Positions 38,562 to 49,803 of a DNA stretch of 64,000 bases are shown here, piece by piece. The stretch is from an uncultured Flavobacteriaceae bacterium. GTDB taxonomy: Bacteria; Bacteroidota; Bacteroidia; Flavobacteriales; Flavobacteriaceae. A model generated the notes under the pieces. It made no database searches and was not told the origin of the DNA. It saw only the letters and a list, made by a program, of their open reading frames with translations. The first letter of the stretch is position 1, and every line of letters starts with the position of its first letter. Made by a program: the position numbers and the translations under genes. Where the stretch lies: the NCBI GenBank assembly GCA_938073895.1, contig CALJFB010000002.1:1-64000 (forward strand), written 5' to 3'.

Positions 38562-38563
38562 TT

Positions 38564-39313
38564 ATGAGAAAAAATATTGTAGCAGGAAACTGGAAAATGA
38601 ATAACGATTTAGCTCAAACCCAAGACTTAATCACAGATTTAGAAAATAAAAAAAACACAGGAAATGCCGAAGTAATGATAGCTCCTGCATTTACAAATTT
38701 ATTTTCAGCTTTTAATGCTTTAAAAGACTCACCAATAGAAGTCGTAGCTCAAAATATGCACTTTGCATCAAATGGCGCATATACTGGAGAAGTTAGTGCA
38801 GCAATGTTAAAAAGTGTTGGTGTTAAAACGGTAATATTAGGACATAGCGAACGTCGTGCTTACTTTGGAGAAACAGATCAAGTTTTAGCACAAAAAGTAG
38901 ATGCTGCTTTAGCAGCAGATTTACGTGTTGTATTTTGCTTTGGAGAAGAATTAGCAGATAGAAAATCAGGAAACGAGGAAAGTGTAGTTTCATCTCAAAT
39001 TAAAAATGCATTATTTCATTTAGACGCATCAGCATTTAAAAATATTGTACTAGCATATGAGCCAGTTTGGGCAATTGGAACAGGAGAAACAGCAAGTCCA
39101 GAACAAGCACAAGATATGCATAAATTTATCCGTAGAACGTTAAACAGTACTTACGGAGATAATATTGCAGAAAGTATGTCTATTCTTTATGGTGGATCTG
39201 TAAAACCAGCCAATGCAAAAGAAATTTTTTCTAAGCCAGATGTAGATGGCGGATTAATTGGTGGAGCAGCTTTAAACGCAAACGACTTTTATGCCATAGT
39301 AAATGCATTTTAA
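38564..39313 (+). CDS. tpiA: Triose-phosphate isomerase
   Basis: 'AGNWKMNND', 'LGHSERRAYFGE', 'AYEPVWAIGTG', 'LYGGSVKP'. Confidence 0.97.
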   Translation: MRKNIVAGNWKMNNDLAQTQDLITDLENKKNTGNAEVMIAPAFTNLFSAFNALKDSPIEVVAQNMHFASNGAYTGEVSAAMLKSVGVKTVILGHSERRAYFGETDQVLAQKVDAALAADLRVVFCFGEELADRKSGNEESVVSSQIKNALFHLDASAFKNIVLAYEPVWAIGTGETASPEQAQDMHKFIRRTLNSTYGDNIAESMSILYGGSVKPANAKEIFSKPDVDGGLIGGAALNANDFYAIVNAF

Positions 39314-39525
39314 GTTAGTAATAAAACAACAATAGCGTCCTTTTTCCAATAAAAAAAAGTTGGGATAGCGCTACCAGAACTACTTTTTTTGTAGGTTGCT
39401 TTGTGTTTATAAGTAAGTAAAACAAAAAATAAGTATCACCAATTGCTTAATCACTATTGCAAGTTAGGTTTTAATAAAGTCTTGCAAAGTTATTAGTATT
39501 TTAAAACGTTATAATAAAAACAAAA

Positions 39526-40362
39526 ATGTCAAACATTATATATTTAGGCTATTATTTTGAAGTTACACCATTACAACCAGGAGTAGAGATTTTAATAGCA
39601 GAATTAGGTTATGCAGGATTTGAAAGTTTTGTAGAAACCGAAAATGGCGTAACAGCATACATTCAAAAAGAAGAGTTTTTTGATGCTATTTTAGATGATA
39701 TTCAAATTTTAAAATCAGATGAGTTTAAAATAACATACACATCGGACCAAATAGAGCAAACGAACTGGAATAAAGAATGGGAAAAAAACTTTAATCCAAT
39801 AGTTGTAGATAATAAATGTGCTGTAAGAGCACCATTCCACGATAAATTCGATACAGAATTCGATATTATTATAGAACCTAAAATGAGTTTTGGAACTGGT
39901 CATCATGAAACCACACATATGATGATTCAACATATTCTTAAAAACAATTTTAAAGATAAATCTGTTTTAGATATGGGATGCGGTACAGGAGTTCTTGCTA
40001 TACTTGCCGAAATGCGCGGAGCAACAAAATTAGAAGCCATAGATATAGATAATTGGTGTTACCTAAATAGTGTTGAAAATGTAGAGCGTAATAATTGTAA
40101 AAACATTCAAGTTTTTGAAGGCGAAGCATCACTTTTAAAAGACAAAAAATTTAACAGTATCATAGCAAATATTAATAGAAACATATTGCTTAACGATATT
40201 AAAATTTATGCGTCTTGTTTAACAGAAAACGGAAGCTTATTTCTAAGTGGTTTCTATAAAGAAGATATTCCTGTAATAGTAAGTGAATGTAAAAAATATG
40301 GTTTATCGGTTTTTGATGAGTTAGAGCGCAACAATTGGATTGCATTACATTTAAAAAATTAA
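39526..40362 (+). CDS. prmA: Ribosomal protein L11 methyltransferase
   Basis: 'MSFGTGHHETTHMM', 'VLDMGCGTGVLAI'. Confidence 0.95.
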   Translation: MSNIIYLGYYFEVTPLQPGVEILIAELGYAGFESFVETENGVTAYIQKEEFFDAILDDIQILKSDEFKITYTSDQIEQTNWNKEWEKNFNPIVVDNKCAVRAPFHDKFDTEFDIIIEPKMSFGTGHHETTHMMIQHILKNNFKDKSVLDMGCGTGVLAILAEMRGATKLEAIDIDNWCYLNSVENVERNNCKNIQVFEGEASLLKDKKFNSIIANINRNILLNDIKIYASCLTENGSLFLSGFYKEDIPVIVSECKKYGLSVFDELERNNWIALHLKN

Positions 40363-40384
40363 TATCTTAGTTAAAATAGTCATT

Positions 40385-40660
40385 ATGAGTGTTAAAGAAA
40401 AAGTTCAAATTCAAATTAAAATCAAGAAACAGACTGTTCATAACAATGAAATTGTGTTGTATAATGATGATGTAAATACGTTTGATCACGTAATTGATAC
40501 TTTAGTTGATGTTTGCGAGCATACCTCAGAGCAAGCAGAGCAATGTGCACTTTTAGTACATTACAAAGGAAAGTGTACTGTAAAAACGGGCCTTTTAAAA
40601 AATTTAAAACCTAAATGTTCTCAACTACTTTCAGCAGGTCTTAGTGCCGAAATAGTTTAA
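40385..40660 (+). CDS. clpS: ATP-dependent Clp protease adaptor ClpS
   Basis: 'IVLYNDDVNTFDHVIDTL...SEQAEQCALLVHYKGKCTVKTG'. Confidence 0.95.
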   Translation: MSVKEKVQIQIKIKKQTVHNNEIVLYNDDVNTFDHVIDTLVDVCEHTSEQAEQCALLVHYKGKCTVKTGLLKNLKPKCSQLLSAGLSAEIV

Positions 40661-40862
40661 AATAAATTTTAATTATCCACTAATAATATATTAGCAAATA
40701 TGCTTTGCTTAAACTTATTGCCGCCATCTTGGCGTTTATAAAAGTTAGTAAAGTAATATCAATAGTTTCAATTGTTTTACAATTCAATCAACAAAAGCCG
40801 TATTTATCTAGATATATTGCTATTCGTTATTTAGTTTAATTGTATTTAAAAACGCCTTTAAA

Positions 40863-41555
40863 TTATTTTTCTGATTTTATCTTAGTAATGTACTTATCTA
40901 AAGCCATACCATATTTAGACGCTTTAATTTCTTTAGTTAAAGAATTATTTATAGTATCTAATAAACTAATGTTAGCATCGTAAATTTCTGTAAGTGCTAA
41001 GTAAGGTGCTACTTCACTATCTTTATGGTTAACTGCAAAGTTAGTGGTAAAAAGATATTTGCTTTTTGTTGCATTACTTAATTTAGCTTCAGCTTTTTTA
41101 TAAGCAGTAGTATCGTTAGCATTAAAAGCGTCTACTTTTTCCTTTAGTAAATCTATGTTTCTGTCGTTAAACTTAGAAATAGTAGCAATATATTCTTCAA
41201 CTAAATCTTGTTGTTTAGAACCTTTAATTTTAGCCTTAAAAGCAAAATCTTTAAGCGTCGTGTTTATTTCTGTAATGCCTTTATTTCCAAAAAACGATAA
41301 GCGTTCATCTGCTTTAGTGGTTTTATCTAATTCAATAAAAAACATTTCAGGTGAATTAATGTCTGCATACATTTCGAATGTAGAAGTTCCATTTACATTT
41401 GTAGAATCTACAATTACAATAGTAGAATCGTTAGCTTTTTTTAAATAGATAGTTCCTTTTTGTAAGCCTTTAATTTGACCTTTAACGGTCATGTCTTTGG
41501 AGTCTTTTCCGCAAGACATTATTGTAATTAAACTAAGTAATAATAAATATCTCAT
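40863..41555 (-). CDS. DUF4369-type lipoprotein
   Basis: 'MSCGKDSKDMTVKGQIKGLQKGTIYLKKANDSTIVIVDS'. Confidence 0.8.
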   Translation of the reverse strand: MRYLLLLSLITIMSCGKDSKDMTVKGQIKGLQKGTIYLKKANDSTIVIVDSTNVNGTSTFEMYADINSPEMFFIELDKTTKADERLSFFGNKGITEINTTLKDFAFKAKIKGSKQQDLVEEYIATISKFNDRNIDLLKEKVDAFNANDTTAYKKAEAKLSNATKSKYLFTTNFAVNHKDSEVAPYLALTEIYDANISLLDTINNSLTKEIKASKYGMALDKYITKIKSEK

Positions 41556-41603
41556 TTTATTGTTTTTTAAGTTGGCAAATATGCTATTTAATTAATTAAA
41601 ATA

Positions 41604-42869
41604 CTAACCTGCAGAAACGATTCGCATTAATTCTGCACATAAAAGTGCGCCATAAGTTCCAACAACATAACCAAATACAGCTAATAAAGCACCAACAGTT
41701 GCTAAACTAGGATGAAAAGCGGCAGCAACAATAGGAGCAGAAGCAGCACCACCAACATTAGCTTGACTACCAACTGCTAAAAAGAAAAAAGGTGCTTTTA
41801 TTAGTTTTGCAACTACAATTAATAGTACTGCATGGATAGTCATCCAAACAATTCCTATAAGTATTAATCCTGGATTTTCTAAAATCCCGCTTAAATCTAC
41901 CTTCATTCCAATAGTTGCTACTAAAATGTAAATAAAAATACTACCTAATTTACTTGCGCCAGCACCTTCGTAGTTTTTTGCTTTTGTAAATGATAATGAA
42001 ACACCAATTATGGTTGCAATGGTAATTAGCCAAAAGAAGCTCGATCCAAAAGAAGATAAGGCACTTTTTGGATCTGCTACCAATTCAAAATTATTTTTTA
42101 GAAATGCAGGAATATATTCTGCACCAAAATGAGCTATTCCTACGGCACCAAAAGCAATAGCTAAAATAACTATAGAATCTGTAACTGTTGGATTTCTTGT
42201 AGTTTTTTCTGATAAGGTTTGAACCTTTTCTTGTAAAGCATTAATAGCAGAATTGTCTGCATTTAGCCATTTATCTATTTTTTCACGTTTTCCAATTCCT
42301 AATAATAAAATTGCCATCCAAATGTTAGCTACAAAAATATCTACCATTACCATTCCGCCATATTTTTCTGGGTTGAATTCGTAAATTTCTAACATTGCTG
42401 CTTGGTTTGCGCCTCCACCAATCCAACTACCAGCTAAAGTAGCTAATCCTCGCCAAACGGCATCAAAATCAGCTCCGCCAACCGTTTCTGGTGAAAATAT
42501 AGAAATTAATAAGATTGCAATAGGTCCACCAATTACAATTCCTATAGTTCCTGTAAAAAACATAATTAAGGCTTTAGGACCTAAATTAAAAATAGCTTTT
42601 AAATCTATACTTAAAGTCATTAATACTAAAGAAGCTGGTAATAAATAACGACTAGCAATAAAGTATGTTTTTGAGGTTTCTGGTGATATTATGCCAAACG
42701 AACTAAAGATAGCAGGTAAAAAATAGCACATTAATAATGCTGGAACGTATTTGTAAAACTTTGGAAAAAAGCCTGTTTTTTTATTTTCTGTATAAAAAAC
42801 AACTCCTAAGCAAAGCATTAGTATTCCAAAAACTATTGCATCGTTAGTAATAAATGGTTCTGATTGCAT
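41604..42869 (-). CDS. DUF819 family membrane protein
   Basis: 'GSWIGGGANQAAMLEIY', 'GSQANVGGAASAPIVAAAFHPSLATVGALLAV'. Confidence 0.88.
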   Translation of the reverse strand: MQSEPFITNDAIVFGILMLCLGVVFYTENKKTGFFPKFYKYVPALLMCYFLPAIFSSFGIISPETSKTYFIASRYLLPASLVLMTLSIDLKAIFNLGPKALIMFFTGTIGIVIGGPIAILLISIFSPETVGGADFDAVWRGLATLAGSWIGGGANQAAMLEIYEFNPEKYGGMVMVDIFVANIWMAILLLGIGKREKIDKWLNADNSAINALQEKVQTLSEKTTRNPTVTDSIVILAIAFGAVGIAHFGAEYIPAFLKNNFELVADPKSALSSFGSSFFWLITIATIIGVSLSFTKAKNYEGAGASKLGSIFIYILVATIGMKVDLSGILENPGLILIGIVWMTIHAVLLIVVAKLIKAPFFFLAVGSQANVGGAASAPIVAAAFHPSLATVGALLAVFGYVVGTYGALLCAELMRIVSAG

Positions 42870-43043
42870 AATATTTTTAATTTATTTGCAAAATAGGGAA
42901 TATTAACAAACTTATAAAACTATTAATTCATTTTTGGCACAGCATTTGATTAATATGCATTGTAATTAAGATAGCGACCATAATTAGGTGTGGTTACCTA
43001 AATATAAGAGTCTTTTTTACATATTTTTGGTTGGTTAGTTATG

Positions 43044-43071
43044 AAAACGCATTACGTAAGTAATGCGTTTT
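43044..43071 (-). terminator. Intrinsic terminator (downstream of the alpha/beta hydrolase gene)
   Basis: AAAACGCATTAC-gtaa-GTAATGCGTTTT. Confidence 0.75.
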
Positions 43072-43135
43072 CTATTATTAGAAAAGGTGTAAAAACTAAG
43101 AGTCAAACTATAATTGAGCTTTTAGTTATTAGTAA

Positions 43136-44071
43136 TTATTTTTGCTTTTTAATAAAGTCTACAATATCAAAAACTAAATTAGTAGTTAATTTTCTATTAG
43201 GTTCGTTGTAAGATTTTGAGTTTTCAAGATTATCTCCTTCAATAGTCACTAAAATGTGATTCATGTTTTTGTATATTTTTAGGCTAGAATTTTTAGAAGC
43301 TTCGTTTAAAAGTTTAGCATCATTTTCCGAAACCTGTAAATCCTTTGTTCCATTAATAATTAGGCAAGGCATGTTTAATTTTGCAATTTCTTCAATAGGA
43401 TTGTAAGACATCCAATTTGCAATAAAAGGTTGCACGCTTAAATTAAATAATGATCCTAATGCTGCAGGAAAATCTGAAGTGGTTTTGCCTTGTCGCAATA
43501 CCTTAAAAATACGTTCAGTATCGGCTTTAAATTGCGGCGCTGTTTTAGTGACTTGTTCTATAATTATTTGGTCAATTGGTTGTCCTGCACCAGCTAAAGA
43601 AATAAATCCATTTGCTTTGTCTTTAGCGGCTAATAAACCTACCAAGCTTCCTTGACTATGTCCAATTATATAAATTTTATTGTAGGCATTTGTGTTTTTA
43701 AAGTGCTCTAAAACAGAGCTGGCATCGGTTACAAAATCATCAAACATCATGTTTTTGTCTACATTACCTTTTCTAATTTGTTTTACAATACGTTTGTCGT
43801 ATCTAAAAGTAGCAATACCATTTTTAGATAAGCCAATAGCTAATTTTTTTAAGTTATTAGATTTTAAGAAATTTTGATTTCCATCTCTATCTGTTGGTCC
43901 AGAACCTGCAATTATAATTGCTAAATTTGGTTTTACTGTATTATTTGGCGTTAATAAAGTTCCGTTTATAAACGTATTTACTTCAATGTCTTTAGGTATA
44001 AATAAGCTATCTTGTTGTGCAAAACTTGTCTGGAAAAAGGTTAAAGATGCTAATAAGAATAAATATTTCAT
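43136..44071 (-). CDS. Alpha/beta hydrolase, secreted
   Basis: 'IIAGSGPTDRDGN', nucleophile elbow 'IIGHSQGSLVGL'. Confidence 0.9.
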   Translation of the reverse strand: MKYLFLLASLTFFQTSFAQQDSLFIPKDIEVNTFINGTLLTPNNTVKPNLAIIIAGSGPTDRDGNQNFLKSNNLKKLAIGLSKNGIATFRYDKRIVKQIRKGNVDKNMMFDDFVTDASSVLEHFKNTNAYNKIYIIGHSQGSLVGLLAAKDKANGFISLAGAGQPIDQIIIEQVTKTAPQFKADTERIFKVLRQGKTTSDFPAALGSLFNLSVQPFIANWMSYNPIEEIAKLNMPCLIINGTKDLQVSENDAKLLNEASKNSSLKIYKNMNHILVTIEGDNLENSKSYNEPNRKLTTNLVFDIVDFIKKQK

Positions 44072-44129
44072 AATAATCTGTTTTGTTGTTTAATGACAAT
44101 AAAAATGCCAAAGTATAACGTGAGCTCTT

Positions 44130-44726
44130 TTAATTTAGTATTCTAAAGGTAAGGTTTATTCTTGCACCAATTTCTTTTTTTGTTTTTGCTATTTGATGTA
44201 AGTAATTATGCTGCGTTTCGCCCTGCATAAGTAATATGCTTCCAGAGGTTAATTCTAATTTTTTCTTTAGTTCTTTTTCTGTTCTATGTTTTAAATTAAA
44301 AAAACGTGATGCTCCAAAGCTTACAGATGCTATTATTGGATTTTGGCCTAATTCTTTTTCGTTATCCGCATGCCAGCCATTGCTATCGTTTCCGTTTCTG
44401 TATAAATTGGCTAGGCAAGTGGTAAACTTATGTCCAGAATATGCTTCAACTTTTGTTTTAATTTTTAGTAAAATTTCCGAGAATTTATGTGGATGCATTG
44501 TAATATTAGAATAGGAATATGGCTTACTGTTTTCTGCAAAAAGTGCTGTTAATCTTGGCTGTTTATAAGTCTTACCAAAAACAGTAATGTTATCTTGTTG
44601 CCAAGGAATATGATTTAATAGTTGATTAAATAATAGCTGACTTTCTTCATCTGAAAAAAAATTATCCAGATAACTAATATCAGAATTAGGTAAATTAAGG
44701 TGAAGTGGTGTTGCTGCGAATAACAT
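44130..44726 (-). CDS. AlkB-like 2OG-Fe(II) dioxygenase
   Basis: 'NLYRNGNDSNGWHADNEKELG', 'ASVSFGASRFFNLKH', 'MQGETQHNYLHQI'. Confidence 0.92.
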   Translation of the reverse strand: MLFAATPLHLNLPNSDISYLDNFFSDEESQLLFNQLLNHIPWQQDNITVFGKTYKQPRLTALFAENSKPYSYSNITMHPHKFSEILLKIKTKVEAYSGHKFTTCLANLYRNGNDSNGWHADNEKELGQNPIIASVSFGASRFFNLKHRTEKELKKKLELTSGSILLMQGETQHNYLHQIAKTKKEIGARINLTFRILN

Positions 44727-44767
44727 ATTCAGTTTTATTTTCTAAATTAGCTCTAAACTTTTTATAA

Positions 44768-45433
44768 ATGAAAAAATTAACGCTTCTTTTTGCTTTTTTA
44801 ATTATGCAAACAACTTTTGCACAGTTGCCAAAAGGTTTTGTATATGCCAAAGAATTAATTCCAGATTTAGTTGAAGAATTACGCTATTGTACCAAAAATA
44901 ATTTTATTGGCGAAGCTGTAGATGGTTACGAAAATCCCGTAATTATTATGACGTTGCAAACTGCAATTGCTTTAAAAAAAGTACAAACCATTTTAAAAAA
45001 AAATGGATTAGGTCTTAAAATTTACGATGCTTATAGACCACAACAAGCTGTAAATCATTTTGTGCGTTGGGCAAAAGTAAAAAACGATACTTTAATGAAA
45101 CCGCAGTATTACCCAAATATACCGAAGCGTAAGTTAATTCCTGCTGGTTATATAGCTTCTAAATCTAGACATTCTAGCGGAAGTACTGTAGATTTAACAG
45201 TTATTGATTTAAAAACTGGAAAAGAATTAGATATGGGGTCTCCATACGATTTCTTTGGACAAAAATCTTGGGTTAAAGCGCCTCATTTAGAAAAGCAACA
45301 CAGAAAAAATAGAAACTTACTGCAAAAAGTAATGACTAAAAATGGCTTTAGAAATTATATGCAAGAATGGTGGCACTTTACGTTAAAAGGCGAACCATTT
45401 AAAAATCAATATTTTGATTTTTTAGTAAAGTAG
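44768..45433 (+). CDS. M15 family D-Ala-D-Ala dipeptidase (VanX-like)
   Basis: 'IYDAYRPQQAVNHFVRW', 'SRHSSGSTVDLTVID', 'EWWHFTL'. Confidence 0.92.
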   Translation: MKKLTLLFAFLIMQTTFAQLPKGFVYAKELIPDLVEELRYCTKNNFIGEAVDGYENPVIIMTLQTAIALKKVQTILKKNGLGLKIYDAYRPQQAVNHFVRWAKVKNDTLMKPQYYPNIPKRKLIPAGYIASKSRHSSGSTVDLTVIDLKTGKELDMGSPYDFFGQKSWVKAPHLEKQHRKNRNLLQKVMTKNGFRNYMQEWWHFTLKGEPFKNQYFDFLVK

Positions 45434-45756
45434 TATTAAGAGCATTTATTTTTACGTGTTATATACTTCTTAAGTTTTTATTCTAATAAAAAACACTAAA
45501 TTAAGCTATAGAATTAAGAAAGTACAAAGTTGTAAAATGTAATAAAATTAGTTCTTGTTGGTTTCTAAAATTCTCTATTTAAGTTTAATTGTTAATCTTT
45601 GCTAACTTAATATATAGTAACTTTTAGTACATATATTAAATAAAGGTAGTTTTAATATTCTATTTTTTAAACCTCATTTTTTGTTAAAATTTGTAGCTAA
45701 ATAAATAAGGAATTATCTCATAAGAATAATTTATAAAAAGCTAACTTATTATAGGT

Positions 45757-46662
45757 TTAAAGTTGTTTTTTTACAATTTGCTTTACTTCATATCTAATAA
45801 AAGTATCGCCTAAAATAACGTCTTCTATAAAACGTTTTATGTAGTGTTGCTCGAAATAAAAATAAGTATCACCATCTTTATGTTCGCCATTTTTAATGGT
45901 AAATAATTGGCAACTTCCGTTTAAGCGTTCTAAATGTTTGGTTATACTTTGGCTTCCAAAAAGCATTAACCAACCTGTAGAATTTGGTGGGCAATTTCTA
46001 TGAGATCCAGTTGCGTATGGCACTGTAGCATCTTTATCTCCGTGAAATAGAAATAACGGAATTTTATTCTCTTTTGTAATTAAATTTAAGTCCATAATTG
46101 CGCCTGCTCCAGCTATTATTCCTGCGTATTTAAAATCTGCAGGTAATAAATTTGGTTGGGTTAACATTTGGGTTCTATTCCAAAAAGCTGCGTGTAAAAT
46201 ACTTTCTGCTCCAGAACTTGTGCCTGCTAAAAATACTTGCCTTTTATTAAATTTAAGCGCATCGCTTTGCGTTAATAAAAAGTTGGTGGCTTGCCAGATT
46301 TGATTTGCAACAATTTGAATGGCTTTTATTTTTTCGCTTGTAATTCCGTTGCAACCATAATCTTTATCTTTCATATAAAGCGTATAATCTATGCTTGCTA
46401 CAACCATACCTTGCTCCGATAAATATTTACCTAAATTAGAGCCATCTTTTCTATTTCTATCTGCAAATCCGCCGCCGTGAACATAAATTATTAAAGGCGA
46501 TAAGAATTTATTTTTGTCGTCTTTTTCGGGTTTATAAAGATCTAATTTTAGTTGTGTAGAATCTGTATCTATATACTTTAGGGTTTCTTTTTTTTGTGAA
46601 AACAGATTTGAAAATGAAAGCATACAAAGTAGTATTAAAATAATGTTTTTTAAAGATAGCAT
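45757..46662 (-). CDS. Alpha/beta hydrolase (esterase/lipase-like)
   Basis: 'IYVHGGGFADRNR', 'AGTSSGAESIL', 'FHGDKDATVPY'. Confidence 0.88.
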   Translation of the reverse strand: MLSLKNIILILLCMLSFSNLFSQKKETLKYIDTDSTQLKLDLYKPEKDDKNKFLSPLIIYVHGGGFADRNRKDGSNLGKYLSEQGMVVASIDYTLYMKDKDYGCNGITSEKIKAIQIVANQIWQATNFLLTQSDALKFNKRQVFLAGTSSGAESILHAAFWNRTQMLTQPNLLPADFKYAGIIAGAGAIMDLNLITKENKIPLFLFHGDKDATVPYATGSHRNCPPNSTGWLMLFGSQSITKHLERLNGSCQLFTIKNGEHKDGDTYFYFEQHYIKRFIEDVILGDTFIRYEVKQIVKKQL

Positions 46663-46665
46663 ATA

Positions 46666-47901
46666 TTAAGAGGCTTTTAAATTTTTGATGCGTTGCAGTA
46701 ATGTAGGATGCGAATAATGCATAAATACATAAGCTTTATGTGGTGTTAAATTAATTAAACTATTTTTAGAAAGTTTTTTTAAAGACGAAATTAATGGTTC
46801 GGCTTTATAAGTGTTTTTGGCATAATTATCGGCTTGATACTCGAACTTACGCGAAAATAAATTCATGATTAAACCTGTAATTTCTGAAATTGGACTGTAT
46901 AAAATTCCAAAAGCTATTAATCCAATATGAAAACTTGTTTGGTTTACGCTTAATGCTTCAGATAGTAATGTGTTTCCTACTAAAAGCGATAAAATATATA
47001 AGGTAATTCCTGTTAATAAAATAGAGCTAACTAAGTTAAAGATAATATGTTTGCGTTTGTAATGTCCAACTTCGTGAGCAAGAACTGCTACAATTTCATC
47101 TTCGTTTAAATCGTTAATTAAAGTATCGTAAAGTGTAACACGTTTTTCGCTTCCAAATCCCGAAAAATAAGCGTTTGCTTTAGTGCTTCGTTTAGAACCA
47201 TCAATTACAGAAATATTATCTAATTTAAAACCTACTGTTTTTGCGTATTCTGAAATGGCAGTTCTTAAATTTCCTTTTTCTAAAGGTGTTTGCTTGTTAA
47301 ATAATGGGACAATTAATTTGCTGTAAAATAAATTCATAAACAACGTAAATACAGCCACTAATATCCAAGTGTACCACCAAAAATTAGTTGGATTACTGTT
47401 GTAAAACCAAGTTATAGCCGCTAAAATTCCGCCACCCAAAATAACAGTCATTACTAGACCTTTAAGTTTGTCTAAAACAAAGGTAGATTTTGTGGTTTTA
47501 TTAAATCCAAATTGTTCTTCAATAACAAAGGTTTTATAGTATGAAAATGGTGTGGTTAACAGATCGCTTCCAATCATTATAATTCCAAAGAAAATTAAGG
47601 TAATTAGAATAGGATTATCAGTAATGTTTCGCGCAAATTGATCTATAAAAGCAAATCCTTTAAAAAATAAAAATGCCAATGTAAGCGCTAATGAAAATAT
47701 AGATGTTAGTAAACCAAATTTAAAATTGGTGGCTTTATAGTTTTGAGATTTTTTGTAGTCGTTTATATTATAAACATCTTTTAATTCTTCTGGTAAGCTG
47801 TTTTTAAACTGTTTTGCGTTTAAAATATCTAAAGCAGTATCTAAAATAAAACTTAGAATTAGGATAGTTATTAATATTATAAATAAGGTTTGTGGATTCA
47901 A
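46666..47901 (-). CDS. M48 family metallopeptidase (Ste24-like)
   Basis: 'VLAHEVGHYKRKH', 'SRKFEYQADNYA'. Confidence 0.94.
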   Translation of the reverse strand: MNPQTLFIILITILILSFILDTALDILNAKQFKNSLPEELKDVYNINDYKKSQNYKATNFKFGLLTSIFSLALTLAFLFFKGFAFIDQFARNITDNPILITLIFFGIIMIGSDLLTTPFSYYKTFVIEEQFGFNKTTKSTFVLDKLKGLVMTVILGGGILAAITWFYNSNPTNFWWYTWILVAVFTLFMNLFYSKLIVPLFNKQTPLEKGNLRTAISEYAKTVGFKLDNISVIDGSKRSTKANAYFSGFGSEKRVTLYDTLINDLNEDEIVAVLAHEVGHYKRKHIIFNLVSSILLTGITLYILSLLVGNTLLSEALSVNQTSFHIGLIAFGILYSPISEITGLIMNLFSRKFEYQADNYAKNTYKAEPLISSLKKLSKNSLINLTPHKAYVFMHYSHPTLLQRIKNLKAS

Positions 47902-48126
47902 TGTGCTAATTTGTTTAATTGTTAATTTAAGGCTGATGTTAGATATCTCGTTATTCAGAATTTAGTTCACATTCATACTAAGAAATTTTAGGTCTTTACA
48001 TGAAGCTGAATTAAATTTTGCTAAACATGTTAAATACTAGGATAATTAAGAACAATATTTGTTCAAATAATCTTCAATTTTTAATAAGCTACAATCTACT
48101 AATTTATAATGACTATCTACTAAAAA

Positions 48127-48918
48127 CTATAAATCACGTTGTCTTACGGCTTCAAAAATCAAAATTCCAGCAGCAACAGATACATTCATAGAATCTATTT
48201 TTCCTGCCATAGGAATACTAATGTTCTGTTTGCTTGCATCTCGCCATTTTTGACTTAAACCAGTAGCTTCTGTTCCAACAACAATTGCACTTGGTTTAGT
48301 GTAATCTTGTGTTGTATACGTTTCAGATTCTTGCAAAATTGCACTATAAATATTTATGTTATTATCTTTTAGAAACGTAATAACATCTTCTGTAGTTCCT
48401 GTTGCAATTGCATTACTAAAAACGCAACCAACGCTTGAGCGCACAATATTAGGATTATATAAATCGGTTTTTGGATTAGCAATAATTACGGCATCTACAT
48501 TTGCAGCATCGGCTGTTCTAAGTAAAGCACCAATATTTCCAGGTTTTTCTGGAGCTTCGGCAATTAAAATTAAAGGGTTTTTTGTTTTAAATTCTAATTG
48601 ACTTAATGTATGTGTTTTTGTTTTTAAAACAGCTAAAATACCTTCGGTAGTATCTCTGTAAGCAATTCTAGCATGGACGTCTTTAGAGATTTCTATACAT
48701 TTATAATCTTCAACGTTAATATGTTTTAGTTCCGAAAAAGGAAATAAATCTTCGTAGAATAATACAGAAACGATTTCGTAACCAGAAGCTAATGCAATAT
48801 TTAATTCGCGAAGACCTTCAACAACAAATTCGCCACTTTTTTTACGTGTGCGCGACTTTTCCTTTAAAGTTACTATGTGTTTTATAAAGTCGTTTTGTAC
48901 GCTGGTTATTTCTTTCAT
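48127..48918 (-). CDS. TrmH family RNA methyltransferase
   Basis: 'EAPEKPGNIGALLRTADAANVDAVI', 'VGTEATGLS', 'IPMAGKIDSMNVSVAAGI'. Confidence 0.93.
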   Translation of the reverse strand: MKEITSVQNDFIKHIVTLKEKSRTRKKSGEFVVEGLRELNIALASGYEIVSVLFYEDLFPFSELKHINVEDYKCIEISKDVHARIAYRDTTEGILAVLKTKTHTLSQLEFKTKNPLILIAEAPEKPGNIGALLRTADAANVDAVIIANPKTDLYNPNIVRSSVGCVFSNAIATGTTEDVITFLKDNNINIYSAILQESETYTTQDYTKPSAIVVGTEATGLSQKWRDASKQNISIPMAGKIDSMNVSVAAGILIFEAVRQRDL

Positions 48919-49002
48919 ACAACAAAAATAATGTAAAAACTGTAATTAGAATTTATAACTTACGACTAAATTTTAACACTAATAAATTCAATAGATTTTA
49001 AT

Positions 49003-49791
49003 ATGAAAAAACTAATAGCATTAGTCTTAGCAATAAGTTTGTTTAATTGTAAAAATGAAACAAAACAAACAGCAAAAGTAATACAAGAAACAGTTAAAAA
49101 TTCTATGGCCAAAATCTCCAAAAAAATATATCCAGATAATGTTTCCAATGTTTTTAAAGCGCACGGAACTTTAGAAACGTGGAATAGTTTTAAGAGTTTG
49201 TCTTTTACAATTAATAAACCAAAAAACTACGAATTAACTATAACCGATTTAAAAAATAGATACAGTTATATTGAAACCAATACTTTTAAATTAGGTTACA
49301 ACGGAACAGATGTTTGGTTGCAAGAAAATAAAGGTTTTACATACGATGGAAATCCTAATTTTTATTATAATTTAATGTTCTATTTTTACGCAATGCCTTT
49401 TGTTTTAGGCGATAGTGGAATTACGTATCAAAACGTTGATGCTTTACAATATGAAGGAAAATCTTATCCAGGAATAAAAATTTCTTACGAAAATAATATT
49501 GGTGAATCTCCAGAAGATGAATACATTTTATATTACGATACTGATACTAATAAAATGATTTGGTTAGCTTATACAGTAACTTATTTTACAAAAGAGAAAA
49601 GTAAAGAATGGCATTTTATACGTTATACAGATTGGCAAAACGTTAATGGTTTATTATTACCAAAAACATTATCTTGGTATAAAGCCAATGGTTTTAAAAT
49701 AGGAGAGAAACGCAACGATTTAGAATTTATAGATATAAAATTATCTAAAGAAAAAATGGAATCGTCAATCTTTAAAAAGCCTTTAAAGTAG
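49003..49791 (+). CDS. DUF6503-like lipoprotein
   Basis: 'LFNCKNETKQ' lipobox; 'AHGTLETWNSFKSLSFTINKP'. Confidence 0.7.
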   Translation: MKKLIALVLAISLFNCKNETKQTAKVIQETVKNSMAKISKKIYPDNVSNVFKAHGTLETWNSFKSLSFTINKPKNYELTITDLKNRYSYIETNTFKLGYNGTDVWLQENKGFTYDGNPNFYYNLMFYFYAMPFVLGDSGITYQNVDALQYEGKSYPGIKISYENNIGESPEDEYILYYDTDTNKMIWLAYTVTYFTKEKSKEWHFIRYTDWQNVNGLLLPKTLSWYKANGFKIGEKRNDLEFIDIKLSKEKMESSIFKKPLK

Positions 49792-49803
49792 ATTAGAAAA
49801 CTA